DNA of 64,000 nucleotides from NCBI GenBank assembly GCA_001657385.1, contig LYSZ01000004.1:124001-188000 (forward strand). Reading direction: 5' to 3'. Made by a program: the position numbers and the translations under genes. Under the pieces are notes generated by a model, which was given only the letters and a program-made list of their open reading frames with translations, made no database searches and was not told the origin of the DNA. The stretch comes from Parvularcula sp. BBD 1991-13. Its GTDB lineage: Bacteria; Pseudomonadota; Alphaproteobacteria; Caulobacterales; Parvularculaceae. Shown here piece by piece: positions 1 through 11,850 of this stretch (positions are counted from its first letter, which is position 1; each line of letters begins with the position of its first letter).

Positions 1-29
1 AATCGGCGCGAGCCGTCGTCTATGGCCGC

Positions 30-443
30 ATGGAGCGCGAACAGGTTTTCACCCACACGGTGCGCGTCTATTACGAGGACACGGATTTTTCCGGCGTCGT
101 CTACCACGCCGCGTATCTGAAATTCTTCGAACGCGGCCGGACCGAAGCGTTGCGCTCATGCGGCGTCGTCCATTCGCAATTGCTGGCGCGCGAGGAGCCG
201 CTGGTGTTCGCCATCCGCAAGATGACGACGGAATGGCTGTCGCCGGCGCGGATCGACGATCTCCTGGACGTGCGCACGCAGTTCACGTCCGCGAAAGGCG
301 CGCGGATGCTGCTGCGCCAGGAAATCGGCCGCGGAGACGACCTCCTGGCGCGCGCCGATGTGGAGGCGGCCTGTATTTCCCGGGCCGGCCGGCCGCGCCG
401 GCTCAGTGCGGAGATGATCAGGCGCTTCGGCGCCGGCGCTTGA
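30..443 (+). CDS. ybgC: YbgC-type acyl-CoA thioesterase of the Tol-Pal cluster
   Basis: This 137-residue hotdog-fold protein matches the 4HBT/YbgC family, which hydrolyses short-chain acyl-CoA or acyl-ACP thioesters in the cytoplasm and is usually the first gene of the tol-pal cluster. Residues 14-28 carry the family signature YYEDTDFSGVVYHAAY, including the conserved Asp of the active site. Length is typical (about 130-140). The ATG at 30 has no strong Shine-Dalgarno and the frame stays open to the left edge, so an upstream start outside the window cannot be excluded. tolQ follows after a 407-bp gap, so it may be transcribed separately. Confidence 0.93.
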   Translation: MEREQVFTHTVRVYYEDTDFSGVVYHAAYLKFFERGRTEALRSCGVVHSQLLAREEPLVFAIRKMTTEWLSPARIDDLLDVRTQFTSAKGARMLLRQEIGRGDDLLARADVEAACISRAGRPRRLSAEMIRRFGAGA

Positions 444-850
444 CGCGCGCGGTTCGCCCGGACCGCGGACCCCGGAAAGGGCGGGCCGTGAGGGGACGCG
501 CCATTAAACTTTGGCAATCGAGCGGCCGGCGTCTTTTCCGCGCCGCGCAATCGCCTGAATCTTGGCCATGAATAGGCGCATGAATGACCGCGCAAAACGG
601 CGCGCTCGGCGCGCCGGCCGACCGTTCGCGGCGACGGCCGGCTTGATTTTGCGCCGAATGAGGCGAAATTCCCGCTGCGCGGGGGATGTTCCCGCGCCGC
701 ATCAATGTTAACCATGGAGCGGCCTCGCGCGCGAGGCCGAGACAATTGGGAAGATGATTGGCCGCGCCATAAGCGCGGCGGCGGCCAAGAGTTCAGTTCG
801 CTCCCGCCCGTCGATGACGGGCGGGCCGTGCATCAGGGGATGTAAAACAC
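444..850. other. Non-coding gap between ybgC and tolQ
   Basis: No convincing gene was found in these 407 bp. Open frames on both strands are GC-driven. A perfect 18-bp palindrome, GGCCTCGCGCGCGAGGCC, lies at 721-738, about 110 bp before the tolQ start, and may be part of the tolQ promoter or leader region. The AT-richer stretch at 640-715 is where I would expect the promoter, but no clear -35/-10 pair could be assigned. Confidence 0.5.
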
Positions 851-1560
<710 letters not shown>

Positions 1561-1561
<1 letters not shown>

Positions 1562-1995
1562 TGGGCGCCGTTCTCAACAGCGGCGGCGGACGGCGCGCGC
1601 CCGGGCGCAACCGCCCCATGGCCGAAATCAACGTCACCCCCTTCGTGGACGTCATGCTGGTGTTGCTGATCGTCTTCATGGTGGCTGCGCCGCTGCTGAC
1701 CGTGGGCGTCGCCGTGGACCTGCCGGAGACGGCGGCCAATCCGATTACCGATCAGGGCGAGCCGCTGACCGTCACCGTCGCCGCCGACGGCACGATCTAT
1801 GTGCAGGAAACGGCGGTGGACTACGAAAACCTCGTCCCGCATCTGGAGGCGATCGCGACGGCGGGCTACGACCAGCGCATTTTCATCCGCGGCGATCAGA
1901 ACCGCGCCTATGGCGACGTCGTGCGGGTGATGGGGCGGATCAACGCCGCCGGTTTCCGGCGGATCGGTCTCGTTACCGATCCGGAATTGCAGTGA
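1561..1995 (+). CDS. tolR: TolR, inner-membrane partner of TolQ
   Basis: This is a 144-residue ExbD/TolR family protein. It has a short basic cytoplasmic N-terminus, then the hallmark INVTPFVDVMLVLLIVFMV at about residues 23-41, where the Asp at position 30 is the proton-motive-force-coupling residue. A periplasmic domain follows to the C-terminus. It works with TolQ to drive TolA. It starts in the last base of the tolQ stop and is followed 39 bp later by tolA, so it is part of one operon. Confidence 0.97.
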
Positions 1996-2034
1996 CGCGT
2001 CGCGTACAGCGATAACGAAAGGCCGTCGGGGTTC

Positions 2035-2892
2035 ATGCGGTTTGGCGTCTTGGCATCTCTCCTGCTCCACTTTTCCGTCGTGGGGCTGGCGCTGATCGGA
2101 TTGCCCGATACGAGACGCGATTTCGCCGACCGCGAACGGACCATCCCGATCGACCTTATCGCCGAAGCGGAACTGGACCTGACCACCAGCGTTCCGGCCG
2201 CCCGGCCTGAGGAGCCCGAGCCCGAGCCCGAAGTCGAGGAGCCGGAGGCGCCGGACCTGCCCGAGGCCGCGCCGGAAGAGCCGCAGACCCGCATCGAGGA
2301 GCCCGAGCCTGAGCCGGCGCCCGAACCGGCCCCGGTCGAGCCGGAGCCGGAACGCGAGCCGGAGCCCGAAGCGGAGCCCGAGCCTGAGCCGGAACCAGAG
2401 CCTGAACCCGAACCGCGGCGGACTGCGGAGCTCGATCTTGACGCTCTGTCGCAACTGATCGACCGGGAGCGCGAGGACGAGCGCGCCGCGCCGCCGGCGG
2501 AGACCCCGTCCGAGACGACCGAGGTCGCAGAGCGTCCGCGCGCCGCTGTCGGCGCCGGCGACCGTCTGACCGCGAGCGACGAGGCGAAAATGGTCGCTGC
2601 GGTCAGCCGCTGCTGGAACGCGGGCGCCATTATCGGCGCGCCGAATCCGGAGACGCTGATCGTGTCGATCGATTTCGAACTGGATCGAAACGGCGAACTG
2701 ACGTCCGATCCGCGTGTTGCGAACGCGCTGGAGATCAACCTGTCCGGCAACCGGTTCTGGAAGGTCGCGGAACAAACGGCGCTGCGCGCGGTGGTCGCGT
2801 GCGCGCCCTATGACTTTCTGCCCTCGGACCGTTATGAAAGCTGGCGCGAATTCCGGGTGAATTTCGACCCGAGCGAAATGGTGGGGCGCTGA
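2035..2892 (+). CDS. tolA: TolA-like periplasm-spanning energy transducer
   Basis: This 285-residue protein sits in the tolA position between tolR and tolB. An N-terminal membrane anchor spans residues 4-23. A strongly acidic Pro-Glu repeat region (about residues 60-128, many PEPEPE units) replaces the usual Lys/Ala-rich helix. A globular C-terminal domain (about 180-285) contains a conserved-looking region ending near the paired Cys-containing segments. TolA links TolQR to Pal/TolB at the outer membrane. The PE spacer resembles TonB spacers, so a TonB-like label is possible, but position and the C-terminal domain favour TolA. Confidence 0.85.
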   Translation: MRFGVLASLLLHFSVVGLALIGLPDTRRDFADRERTIPIDLIAEAELDLTTSVPAARPEEPEPEPEVEEPEAPDLPEAAPEEPQTRIEEPEPEPAPEPAPVEPEPEREPEPEAEPEPEPEPEPEPEPRRTAELDLDALSQLIDREREDERAAPPAETPSETTEVAERPRAAVGAGDRLTASDEAKMVAAVSRCWNAGAIIGAPNPETLIVSIDFELDRNGELTSDPRVANALEINLSGNRFWKVAEQTALRAVVACAPYDFLPSDRYESWREFRVNFDPSEMVGR

Positions 2893-2915
2893 CCGAAGCG
2901 AAACGTAAGGTGACC

Positions 2916-4277
2916 ATGATGATCCGCACTCTATTCCTGCTCCTGCCCGCGCTGGCCCTGATGCTGGCGGCGTTCGCCGTCGACCCGGCCGAAGCGCGGG
3001 TGACGATCGACGTAACGCAGGGCAATGTCGATCCGGTGCCGGTGGCCGCGCCGAACTTTCTCGGCGCCGACGAGGCCGCGTCCGAGCTTGGCCGCGACAT
3101 CACCGGCGTCGTCATGAGCAACCTCGACCGGTCGGGGCTGTTCCAGGTCATCGATCAGCGCGCTTATATCTGGGACGCCGAGCAGGTGCGCGCGGCGGGC
3201 GGCGTCAACTCCCGGCCGGCCTTCGCCAACTGGCGCATCATCAACGCGCAGGTGCTGATCGTCGGCGAGGTGAGCCAGCTTCCGGACGGACGCATCCAGG
3301 TGGCGACCCGCGTCTGGGACGTCACCTCGAACGAACAGCTTGGCGCGGTGGCGTTCAAGACGCCCGCGGACAACTGGCGGCGCGCGGCGCACAAGGTTTC
3401 GGACTTCGTTTACAAGTCGCTCACCGGGGAGGACGGGTATTTCGACACCCGCGTCGTGTTCGTGCACGAGACCGGACCGAAGGAAAGGCGCGTCAAGCGT
3501 CTCATGATCATGGACCAGGACGGCGCCAATCCGGTGCCGCTGACTGACGGCGTCAATTACCAGGTCCTGACGCCGCGCTTCTCGCCGACGCAGCAACAGA
3601 TCACGTATATGGCGCTGTTCGACAACCGTCCGGGCCAGGTCTATCTCTTCAATATCGAGACCGGCGAACAGGAACAGCTCGGCACGTTCCGCGGCATGAC
3701 CTTCGCGCCGCGCTTTTCGCCCGACGGACGCCAGGTGCTGATGTCGATGGAGCGGGGCGGCAATTCCGACGTCTTCAAGATGGATCTCGCCACGCGGCGC
3801 CTGACGCGCCTGACCAACAATCCGGCGATCGACACCTCGCCGACCATGTCCCCCGACGGCCGGCGCATCGCCTTCACGTCGGACCGCGGCGGCTCGCAGC
3901 AGATTTACGTCATGAACGAGGACGGGTCCGGCCAGCGCCGCATCACCTTCGGGCAGGGGCGTTACCAGACGCCGGTCTGGAGCCCGCGCGGGGATCTGAT
4001 CGCCTTTACGCGACAATACCAGGGACGCTTTTACATCGGGGTCATTCGTCCGGACGGGTCCGGGGAGCGTCTGTTGACGGAGAGTTATCTGGAGGAGGGG
4101 CCGACCTGGTCGCCGAACGGGCGCGTCCTGATGTTCTACCGCCAGTCGCAGACCCGGCGCGACGGGTCCGGCGGCGGCTCGTCCCTGTGGTCTGTGGATT
4201 TGACCGGGCGCAACCTGCGCCGGGTGCGCACGCCGGCGGACGCGTCGGATCCGGCCTGGTCCCCGCTGCTCCCCTAG
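2916..4277 (+). CDS. tolB: TolB, periplasmic beta-propeller protein
   Basis: TolB (453 residues from this start) is a periplasmic protein that binds Pal and TolA. After an N-terminal signal peptide (hydrophobic core LFLLLPALALMLAAFAV, cleavage near AEA) comes the TolB N-terminal domain (about 30-170). A six-bladed WD40-like propeller follows, visible as repeated blades such as PRFSPDGRQVLMS, PTMSPDGRRIAFTS and PVWSPRGDLIAFT. The ATG at 2916 is preferred over a GTG two codons upstream because AAGG sits just before it. It directly follows tolA with a short gap. Confidence 0.96.
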   Translation: MMIRTLFLLLPALALMLAAFAVDPAEARVTIDVTQGNVDPVPVAAPNFLGADEAASELGRDITGVVMSNLDRSGLFQVIDQRAYIWDAEQVRAAGGVNSRPAFANWRIINAQVLIVGEVSQLPDGRIQVATRVWDVTSNEQLGAVAFKTPADNWRRAAHKVSDFVYKSLTGEDGYFDTRVVFVHETGPKERRVKRLMIMDQDGANPVPLTDGVNYQVLTPRFSPTQQQITYMALFDNRPGQVYLFNIETGEQEQLGTFRGMTFAPRFSPDGRQVLMSMERGGNSDVFKMDLATRRLTRLTNNPAIDTSPTMSPDGRRIAFTSDRGGSQQIYVMNEDGSGQRRITFGQGRYQTPVWSPRGDLIAFTRQYQGRFYIGVIRPDGSGERLLTESYLEEGPTWSPNGRVLMFYRQSQTRRDGSGGGSSLWSVDLTGRNLRRVRTPADASDPAWSPLLP

Positions 4278-4657
4278 GGCGCTGTTCCGTCAGCGATTTC
4301 GTCAGGAATGGAGCGCTGGCGAGGCGTTTCGCGGCAGAAAAGGCGAACGTAATGCGCAACCGTAACGGAAAATTCATTCTCGGGCCGGAACAGCCGTTCT
4401 TGATCGGGCCCCCGGACGCCGCTACGGTTCGGCGCGTTGGTTAAATTTTAGGATTTGACCGACATAGATTGGAAAGGCGGGGCAATTATCATTCCGCAAA
4501 AAGGCTTATCGCGCGCCTGACGGCGACGGCAGGGTGTAGTAGCGTACGATTATGGCAATCAGGGGCTTAGGCGGGGGGCGCGCTCGCCACGAGCCATAAC
4601 AAGGGTCGAGGCCGCCGGGGCGGCGGCTTTCGGGCAAAGTGGAGCAAGAAGAGAACT
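4278..4657. other. Gap between tolB and pal with a GC hairpin
   Basis: This 380-bp stretch shows no credible gene. It contains AT-richer DNA at 4441-4500 and 4545-4560 that could hold a pal promoter. A hairpin of GCCGCC/GGCGGC with a GGGGC loop lies at about 4612-4627, followed by TTT, close upstream of pal. It could be a weak terminator or a leader structure. I see no repeat or mobile element. Confidence 0.45.
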
Positions 4658-5161
4658 ATGTCACACATCATCAAAATCGCAGGCGTTTTTGCTTCTTTGG
4701 CGCTTCTTTCCGCCTGCGCAACGCAAGGTCCGGTCGTCGACACCACCGCGGACACGGCCACCGACGTCGCGCCCGAGCCGCAAGGCCCGGTTCCGGGCAG
4801 CCAGGCTGATCTTGAGCAGAACGCCGGGCACCGCGTTTTCTTCGCGTACGACCAGTACACGCTGACGCCGCAGGCGCAGGCGACTCTGTCCCGCCAGGCC
4901 GCCTGGCTGCAGGAATATCCGGAAAGCCGCATCCTGATCGCCGGCAATTGCGACGAGCGCGGCACGCGCGAATACAACCTCGCCCTCGGCGCCCGCCGGG
5001 CGGAAGCCGCGCGCGCTTACCTCGTCAGCCTCGGCGTTGACCGCTCGCGCATCACCACGGTTTCCTACGGCAAGGAGCGTCCGATCGATCCGCGTTCCAA
5101 CGAGGAAGCGTGGGCGATGAACCGCAACGCGACCACCACGATCCAGACCATCGGCTCATAA
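4658..5161 (+). CDS. pal: Pal, peptidoglycan-associated outer-membrane lipoprotein
   Basis: Pal (167 residues) tethers the outer membrane to peptidoglycan and interacts with TolA and TolB. The lipoprotein signal peptide ends with lipobox LLSAC, giving Cys20 as the lipidation site. An acidic linker (about 21-55) precedes the OmpA-like peptidoglycan-binding domain (about 60-165), including FFAYDQYTLTPQA and the NCDERGTREYNLALG motif. A strong rho-independent terminator follows 23 bp after the stop, so pal ends a transcription unit and is separated from cpoB. Confidence 0.97.
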   Translation: MSHIIKIAGVFASLALLSACATQGPVVDTTADTATDVAPEPQGPVPGSQADLEQNAGHRVFFAYDQYTLTPQAQATLSRQAAWLQEYPESRILIAGNCDERGTREYNLALGARRAEAARAYLVSLGVDRSRITTVSYGKERPIDPRSNEEAWAMNRNATTTIQTIGS

Positions 5162-5184
5162 CGACGCCTGATTACGGTTTGTTG

Positions 5185-5219
5185 AAAACGCGCCCTTGGT
5201 TTCCAAGCGGCGCGTTTTT
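5185..5219 (+). terminator. Rho-independent terminator of pal
   Basis: The arms are AAAACGCGCC (5185-5194) and GGCGCGTTTT (5109-equivalent arm at 5109+100, i.e. 5209-5218 including the T tract). They enclose an inner stem CTTGG/CCAAG with a TTT loop and one bulged C at 5208. The T tract runs to 5219. It lies just downstream of the pal stop codon. Confidence 0.88.
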
Positions 5220-5294
5220 GCTGTTTCGGCGCGTCCGCAACGCGTCGCGTCGCCATAATCCTGTCGCGCTTTCGGCGTTACATGGATCGCCTTC

Positions 5295-5398
5295 AGCGCC
5301 AATTGCGTCGATGCGATTCGCAATTGGCTCTGTATAGTCAGGTGAAGCGTGCCCGCGAACCGCAAACCCGGTGATCCGCTTTTGCTGCAACACACTCT
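5295..5398 (-). repeat. Dispersed palindromic repeat, copy A
   Basis: Read on the minus strand, this copy begins GTTGCAGCAAAAGCGGATC and continues to an AATTG hairpin in which CCAATTGCG at 5299-5307 pairs with CGCAATTGG at 5319-5327. It aligns with copies near 21570-21687, 35475-35575 and 38534-38606. It lies in the pal-cpoB gap (5162-5569), whose remaining DNA holds the pal terminator on the left and the cpoB upstream region on the right, with no gene. Confidence 0.75.
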
Positions 5399-5569
5399 GG
5401 GCGAGGTGGTGAGCCCGCCGGAAAAATGCGGTATGATTTTGCGGATACCCGGTCGCCGGAGCGCGCGTCCGCCCTGCCGGGGTCGCTCGAAGCGATGCCG
5501 TGAAGAAATCGCGAACGCGAAGAAGTATCGCAACGAGATGTCGTACGGACGATGTAAAGGACTGCCATC

Positions 5570-6403
5570 ATGAGAATCGCAAGCAAGCTTCCCGCCCTGA
5601 ACGCCGCGGCCGGCGCCGGCGCCCTCATCGCCGCGGCCCTCATCGCCGCCCCCGCCTCGGCGGGCGTGCGGGACGACGTGCGCGATCTGCAACAACGCAT
5701 GACGCAGGCGGAGCAAAGCCTTGAGGGGCATCGCGCGGCGATCTTGCGCATCGGCGAGCTTGAGCGCGAGATCCAGTCGCTGACCGGCCGCATCGAGGAG
5801 CTGACCTTCCGGCTTGAGCAGGCGAATATGCGCCTTGACGCGGTCAGCGCCGCGCTGGCCGGCGACGGCGCCGAGCCGGGCGCGGGCGGTTTCGACCCCG
5901 CCGCCGCCGCCAGCGCCGGGCCCGTCGATCTTACCGCGGGCGACCTTCCCGCCGCTTCGCCGGCGTCGGGCGCGGCGGGCGCGCCGGCGCAGGCTGTCGA
6001 CGATGTCGCGCTGCCGCTCGATCCGACTTCGGCTTTCGACTACGCCTCGCAATTTCTGCTGAAGGGGGATTATCCGCGCGCCAAGGCCGCGTTCGGGCTT
6101 TATCTCAAGGCGTTCCCCAATCACACGCGCACGCCCGACGCCCAGTTCCGCCTGGGCGAGATCCATCTTGCGCTCAGCGAGAACGCCGCCGCGGCGGATG
6201 CGTTCATCGCCCATATCCGCAACTATCCGAACGATCCGCGCGCGCCGGAAGCCTATCTGAAGCTCGGATCGGCCTTTGCGCGGCTTGAAAAGCCCGGCGA
6301 GGCGTGCACCGTCTTCAAGACCATGAAGACGAAGTTCCCCAACGCCGCCGGCCCCGTGATGCAGCGTGCGGATCTGGAAATGGCGCGCATCAACTGTCAG
6401 TAG
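5570..6403 (+). CDS. cpoB: CpoB/YbgF, Tol-associated periplasmic coordinator
   Basis: This 277-residue exported protein coordinates peptidoglycan synthesis with Tol-driven outer-membrane constriction in characterised bacteria. The signal peptide ends near APASA (about residue 27). A coiled-coil region follows (about 29-95, e.g. DLQQRMTQAEQSL and IEELTFRLEQANMRL), then an Ala/Gly/Pro linker (about 97-140). The C-terminal TPR-like repeats (about 148-270, e.g. YASQFLLKGDYPRAKAAF) are the YbgF domain. It has the standard position at the end of the tol cluster; tilS starts 9 bp after its stop. Confidence 0.95.
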   Translation: MRIASKLPALNAAAGAGALIAAALIAAPASAGVRDDVRDLQQRMTQAEQSLEGHRAAILRIGELEREIQSLTGRIEELTFRLEQANMRLDAVSAALAGDGAEPGAGGFDPAAAASAGPVDLTAGDLPAASPASGAAGAPAQAVDDVALPLDPTSAFDYASQFLLKGDYPRAKAAFGLYLKAFPNHTRTPDAQFRLGEIHLALSENAAAADAFIAHIRNYPNDPRAPEAYLKLGSAFARLEKPGEACTVFKTMKTKFPNAAGPVMQRADLEMARINCQ

Positions 6404-6411
6404 GCGGCCCA

Positions 6412-7743
6412 TTGCCCGACGAGCCGTCGACCGACATCGTCAGCCCGGACGCCTTCGCCGCGCGCCTCGACGCATTGGCGCCGTCAGGACCCGCATCGGC
6501 GCCGGCGCGCTTCGCCATCGCCGTTTCCGGCGGACGCGATTCCATGGCGCTTGCGCTGTTGTCGCGGGCGTACGCGCAGCGCACGGGCGCGTGGGTGCTG
6601 GCGCTTACCGTCGATCATGGTCTTCGCGCGGGCTCCGGCGCCGCGGCGCGCCGGTGCGCCGCGTGGTGTTCGGCGCTGGGGTTTGAGACCCGCATTTTGC
6701 AATGGCGCGGCGACAAGCCCGGGTCCGGCGTCCAGGCGGCGGCGCGCGGGGCCCGCTATCGCCTGCTCGCGGAGGCTTGCGCGGCGCATCGGGTCGACGC
6801 CCTGATGACGGCCCACAGCGCCGACGACCAGGCGGAAACGGTGTTCATGCGCCTCAGGCGAGGCGCCGGCGCGGCGGGGCTTTCAGCCATGGCCGAAGCG
6901 TCGCGCATCGCCGCTGGGGCGGGCGCGCCTGTTCGCCTGCTGCGCCCGCTATTGCCGTTTTCCCGGGCGCAACTGACGGCGAGCGTGCGCGCGGCGGGGC
7001 AGGATTTCCTCGACGATCCGGCGAATGACGACCCGGCCTTCGAGCGCGTGCGGGTGCGCGCCCTGTTGGCCGCGCTCGACGAGCAGGCGCTGCTGACCCC
7101 CGCCGCCCTCGGCCGGACGGCGGCGCGGCTTCGGGACGCCGACCGGCGCCTGCGCGCCGCGGAGGCGCGCCTGTTCGACCGTCTCGGCGGGTGTTTTCAC
7201 GGCTGGGGGGGCGTATCGCTCGACCGCGCCGACGCCGCGGCGCCGGACATGGGCGGTCTCGCCGCGCGCCTCATCCATGCGGCGAGCGGCGAGGCGCATC
7301 CCCCGGGCGCGGACGAGGCGTTCAACGCCCTCGCCGCCGCGTGTGGGACCGGGGCGGCGACGCTGGCGGGGGCTTTGATCAGAACGGCGCGCGGGCGGGT
7401 CTGGTTCTTGCGCGAACCGGCTGCGCTACTGGGACGCAGCGGCGTCGCGCCGGCGCCTTCGGCGCCGCTGACCGGTCCGACACTGTGGGACGGGCGCTTT
7501 ATCCTGCGTCCGCTCGACCAGGAGAAAGCCTTTGCGGTTGAACCCCTTGGCCGCAACCTCGCATCGCTGGGCGCGCGCCGCGCCCTGTTGGCCGCGCCGG
7601 CGGCGGGCGCGGCGGGCACGCCGGCGATTTACTGCGACGGCGCCTTGATTGGCGTCGCGGGCGCATCATTTGGAAGAGTGACCCGTTTTGCCTGTGAAGC
7701 GCTGGCGCAAGAGCGCTTCGCCGGCGAAATCATCAGATTCTAG
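6412..7743 (+). CDS. tilS: TilS, tRNA(Ile)-lysidine synthase
   Basis: TilS converts cytidine 34 of the CAU anticodon tRNA to lysidine using ATP and lysine, so that it reads AUA. The PP-loop SGGRDS is at residues 39-44 from the TTG start at 6412. The N-terminal ATPase domain continues through TAHSADDQAETVFMRLRRGAGAAGL, and substrate-binding and C-terminal domains follow (443 residues, normal length). The reading frame extends upstream to 6304, but that part overlaps cpoB out of frame. The TTG 9 bp after the cpoB stop fits coupling. Confidence 0.93.
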   Translation: MPDEPSTDIVSPDAFAARLDALAPSGPASAPARFAIAVSGGRDSMALALLSRAYAQRTGAWVLALTVDHGLRAGSGAAARRCAAWCSALGFETRILQWRGDKPGSGVQAAARGARYRLLAEACAAHRVDALMTAHSADDQAETVFMRLRRGAGAAGLSAMAEASRIAAGAGAPVRLLRPLLPFSRAQLTASVRAAGQDFLDDPANDDPAFERVRVRALLAALDEQALLTPAALGRTAARLRDADRRLRAAEARLFDRLGGCFHGWGGVSLDRADAAAPDMGGLAARLIHAASGEAHPPGADEAFNALAAACGTGAATLAGALIRTARGRVWFLREPAALLGRSGVAPAPSAPLTGPTLWDGRFILRPLDQEKAFAVEPLGRNLASLGARRALLAAPAAGAAGTPAIYCDGALIGVAGASFGRVTRFACEALAQERFAGEIIRF

Positions 7744-7859
7744 ACGCTCTCCGGCCTTTGCGCCGGCGGGCATTGGCCTTTGGCTTTTTTAACGCCTATC
7801 CTGTAGGATCAACCGCTAAACGGCCTCGCGCAAAAGACTGTCGGTAAAGGAACTCCCGA

Positions 7860-9788
<1,929 letters not shown>

Positions 9789-9847
9789 CGTTGAGGGGCC
9801 GGGTCGGGAACCGGGGACTTTGAGAAGATCCGTGCGCGCGTCTCGCC

Positions 9848-10687
9848 ATGGCTGAGCCCTCGCCCTCAACCCCTCGTTTCTCGTCCCGCATCCCCACCGC
9901 GCTGATCATGGGCGTCGTAAACGCGACGCCCGACAGCTTCTCCGATGGCGGACGGTTCCTCGATGCGGGAAAAGCCGTCGCCCGCGCGCTTCAGCTCGTC
10001 GAAGAAGGGGCCGACATCATCGACATCGGCGGTGAGTCGACCCGGCCCGGCGCGCAACCCGTCGGCGAGGCTGAGGAACTGGCGCGGGTGACGCCCGTGC
10101 TGACGGCACTGGCGGGCAGAACCGCCGCGCGCCTTTCCATCGATACGCGAAAACCTGCCGTCGCCGCGGCCTGCGTCGCCGCCGGAGCGACGATCTGGAA
10201 CGACGTTTCCGCGCTGACCCACGCGCCGGACAGCCTTGAGACCGCTGCTCGCCTGGATTGCGACGTCGTGCTGATGCATGCGCAGGGCGATCCCGAAACC
10301 ATGCAGGACGATCCGCGTTATGACGATGTGGTGGAGGACGTCCGCGCCTTCCTCGCCCGGCGGGTGGAGGCTTGCATTCGCGCGGGCGTCGATGAGGACC
10401 GGTTGATCCTCGATCCGGGGATTGGCTTCGGCAAGACGCTGGACCATAACCTTGCGCTGATGGCCGGGCTCGACCGGCTTGCGGCGCTGGGCCGTCCGGT
10501 CCTCCTGGGCGCGTCGCGAAAGCGTTTCATCGCCGCGCTCGACCGGGACGGTCCGGCGGCGGAGCGCCTCGGCGGGTCGATCGCCGCCGTGCTGGCCGGA
10601 TACGCGCGCGGCGCTTCGATCTTCCGGGTGCACGATGTCGCCGCCACCCGCCAGGCCCTTGCCGTCGCCGCCGCCATCGGGGCCTGA
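9848..10687 (+). CDS. folP: FolP, dihydropteroate synthase
   Basis: FolP condenses 6-hydroxymethyl-dihydropterin diphosphate with p-aminobenzoate in folate synthesis; it is the sulfonamide target. The 279-residue TIM-barrel protein shows the family signatures MGVVNATPDSFSDGG (about 20-34), DIGGESTRPGA, LDPGIGFGK and the late GASRKRF substrate-binding segment. It follows ftsH with a 59-bp gap and probably belongs to the same transcript. Confidence 0.97.
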   Translation: MAEPSPSTPRFSSRIPTALIMGVVNATPDSFSDGGRFLDAGKAVARALQLVEEGADIIDIGGESTRPGAQPVGEAEELARVTPVLTALAGRTAARLSIDTRKPAVAAACVAAGATIWNDVSALTHAPDSLETAARLDCDVVLMHAQGDPETMQDDPRYDDVVEDVRAFLARRVEACIRAGVDEDRLILDPGIGFGKTLDHNLALMAGLDRLAALGRPVLLGASRKRFIAALDRDGPAAERLGGSIAAVLAGYARGASIFRVHDVAATRQALAVAAAIGA

Positions 10688-10797
10688 CGTCCTGCCCACC
10701 GGCCCGCCGCCTGCGCACAGCCTGCGCCGCCGTTAAGGGCTTGGTTGCATTCCTCTGCTATGTCCGTCGCTCATGGTTAACCGGAGCGTTCCGCGCG

Positions 10798-11850
10798 ATG
10801 CGTAAGAACGACAACTCATGGACGGGCGAGCGCCGGGCCGGGTTTGATCGCCGGGGATTTCGCGGTTTTTACCGGGCGGTCAGCAGCCAGCCCTGGCTGA
10901 TGTACGGCGTTTATCTTTTCCTGATCGGGACCGGCATGTACCTTGCCGGCGTCATGCTCGGCGTGCCGCGCCTCCTGCTCGGCCTTGACGCTATGCTGCG
11001 CCCGGCGGCGGCGTGGCTCGTCTGGTATAGCGGCGTGCCCATGTTTCTCGGCATCGCCTTCGCGCTTATGGATCTTCTCATCTTTTTCGACGGCAAGCGT
11101 CCGCACCGGCAATACCGGGAAGACGCCATGCGCGAGGCGACGGTTTCGGTTGCTCTTACGGCGTATAATGACGAGGCCAGCATCGGCGACGCCGTAGCGG
11201 ATTTCATCGCCCATCCCCGCGTCAGCGAGGTCATCGTCGTTTCCAACAACAGCGCGGACAGGACGGAAGAGGTCGCCGCTCGGGCGGGCGCGCGAGTCGT
11301 CAACGAGCCAGAAGCCGGCTACGGCCGGTGCGTATATCGCTGTTACCGGGAAACGCTGCGAGCGGCGACGTCGGATTTCATTGTCCTGTGCGAGGGCGAC
11401 CGCACCTTTCGCGCCGCCGACATAGACAAGCTGATCGCATATTCTCCGCATGCCGATATTGTCAACGGCACGCGTACGGTGGAGGTTCTGCGCGAGCGCA
11501 AAACCCAGCTTACGACCTTCATGTTTTATGGAAACCTGTTCGTGGCCAAGCTCCTGGAAGCCAAGCATCTGGGCAAGGGAACGCTGACGGATGTGGGAAC
11601 CACCTACAAGCTCGTCCGCCGCGACGCCCTGATGCGTCTCATGCCGGCGCTCGATCCGTCGGTCAACCTTGAGTTCAACGCCCATTTTATCGACAGGGCG
11701 TTGGCGGCGGGCCTGACCTATATAGAGTGTCCGATTACGTTTCATCCGCGTGTCGGCGTCAGCAAGGGCGGCAACACTGACAATATTCGCGCCCTGAAAG
11801 TCGGGTTCAGGATGATCCGCGGCGTAACCTTCGGATGGCGCGCAGGCTGA
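10798..11850 (+). CDS. Family 2 glycosyltransferase, membrane-anchored
   Basis: This 350-residue protein has two N-terminal membrane helices (about residues 33-58 and 73-93) and then a GT-A/GT2 catalytic domain. Visible elements are SVALTAYNDEASIGDAV, VIVVSNNSADRT and VLCEGDRTF, the last occupying the DXD metal-binding position (here EGD). Polyprenol-phosphate sugar transferases look like this, but donor and acceptor cannot be deduced. The ATG at 10798 is preferred to an upstream in-frame TTG at 10741. The stop overlaps the start of the methyltransferase gene (TGATG), so the two are coupled. Confidence 0.8.
   Translation: MRKNDNSWTGERRAGFDRRGFRGFYRAVSSQPWLMYGVYLFLIGTGMYLAGVMLGVPRLLLGLDAMLRPAAAWLVWYSGVPMFLGIAFALMDLLIFFDGKRPHRQYREDAMREATVSVALTAYNDEASIGDAVADFIAHPRVSEVIVVSNNSADRTEEVAARAGARVVNEPEAGYGRCVYRCYRETLRAATSDFIVLCEGDRTFRAADIDKLIAYSPHADIVNGTRTVEVLRERKTQLTTFMFYGNLFVAKLLEAKHLGKGTLTDVGTTYKLVRRDALMRLMPALDPSVNLEFNAHFIDRALAAGLTYIECPITFHPRVGVSKGGNTDNIRALKVGFRMIRGVTFGWRAG

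Noticed and set aside
5172-5393. Minus-strand 73-codon frame in the pal-cpoB gap
   Set aside because: It is explained by repeat copy A; the same peptide pattern recurs at other copies of the repeat.
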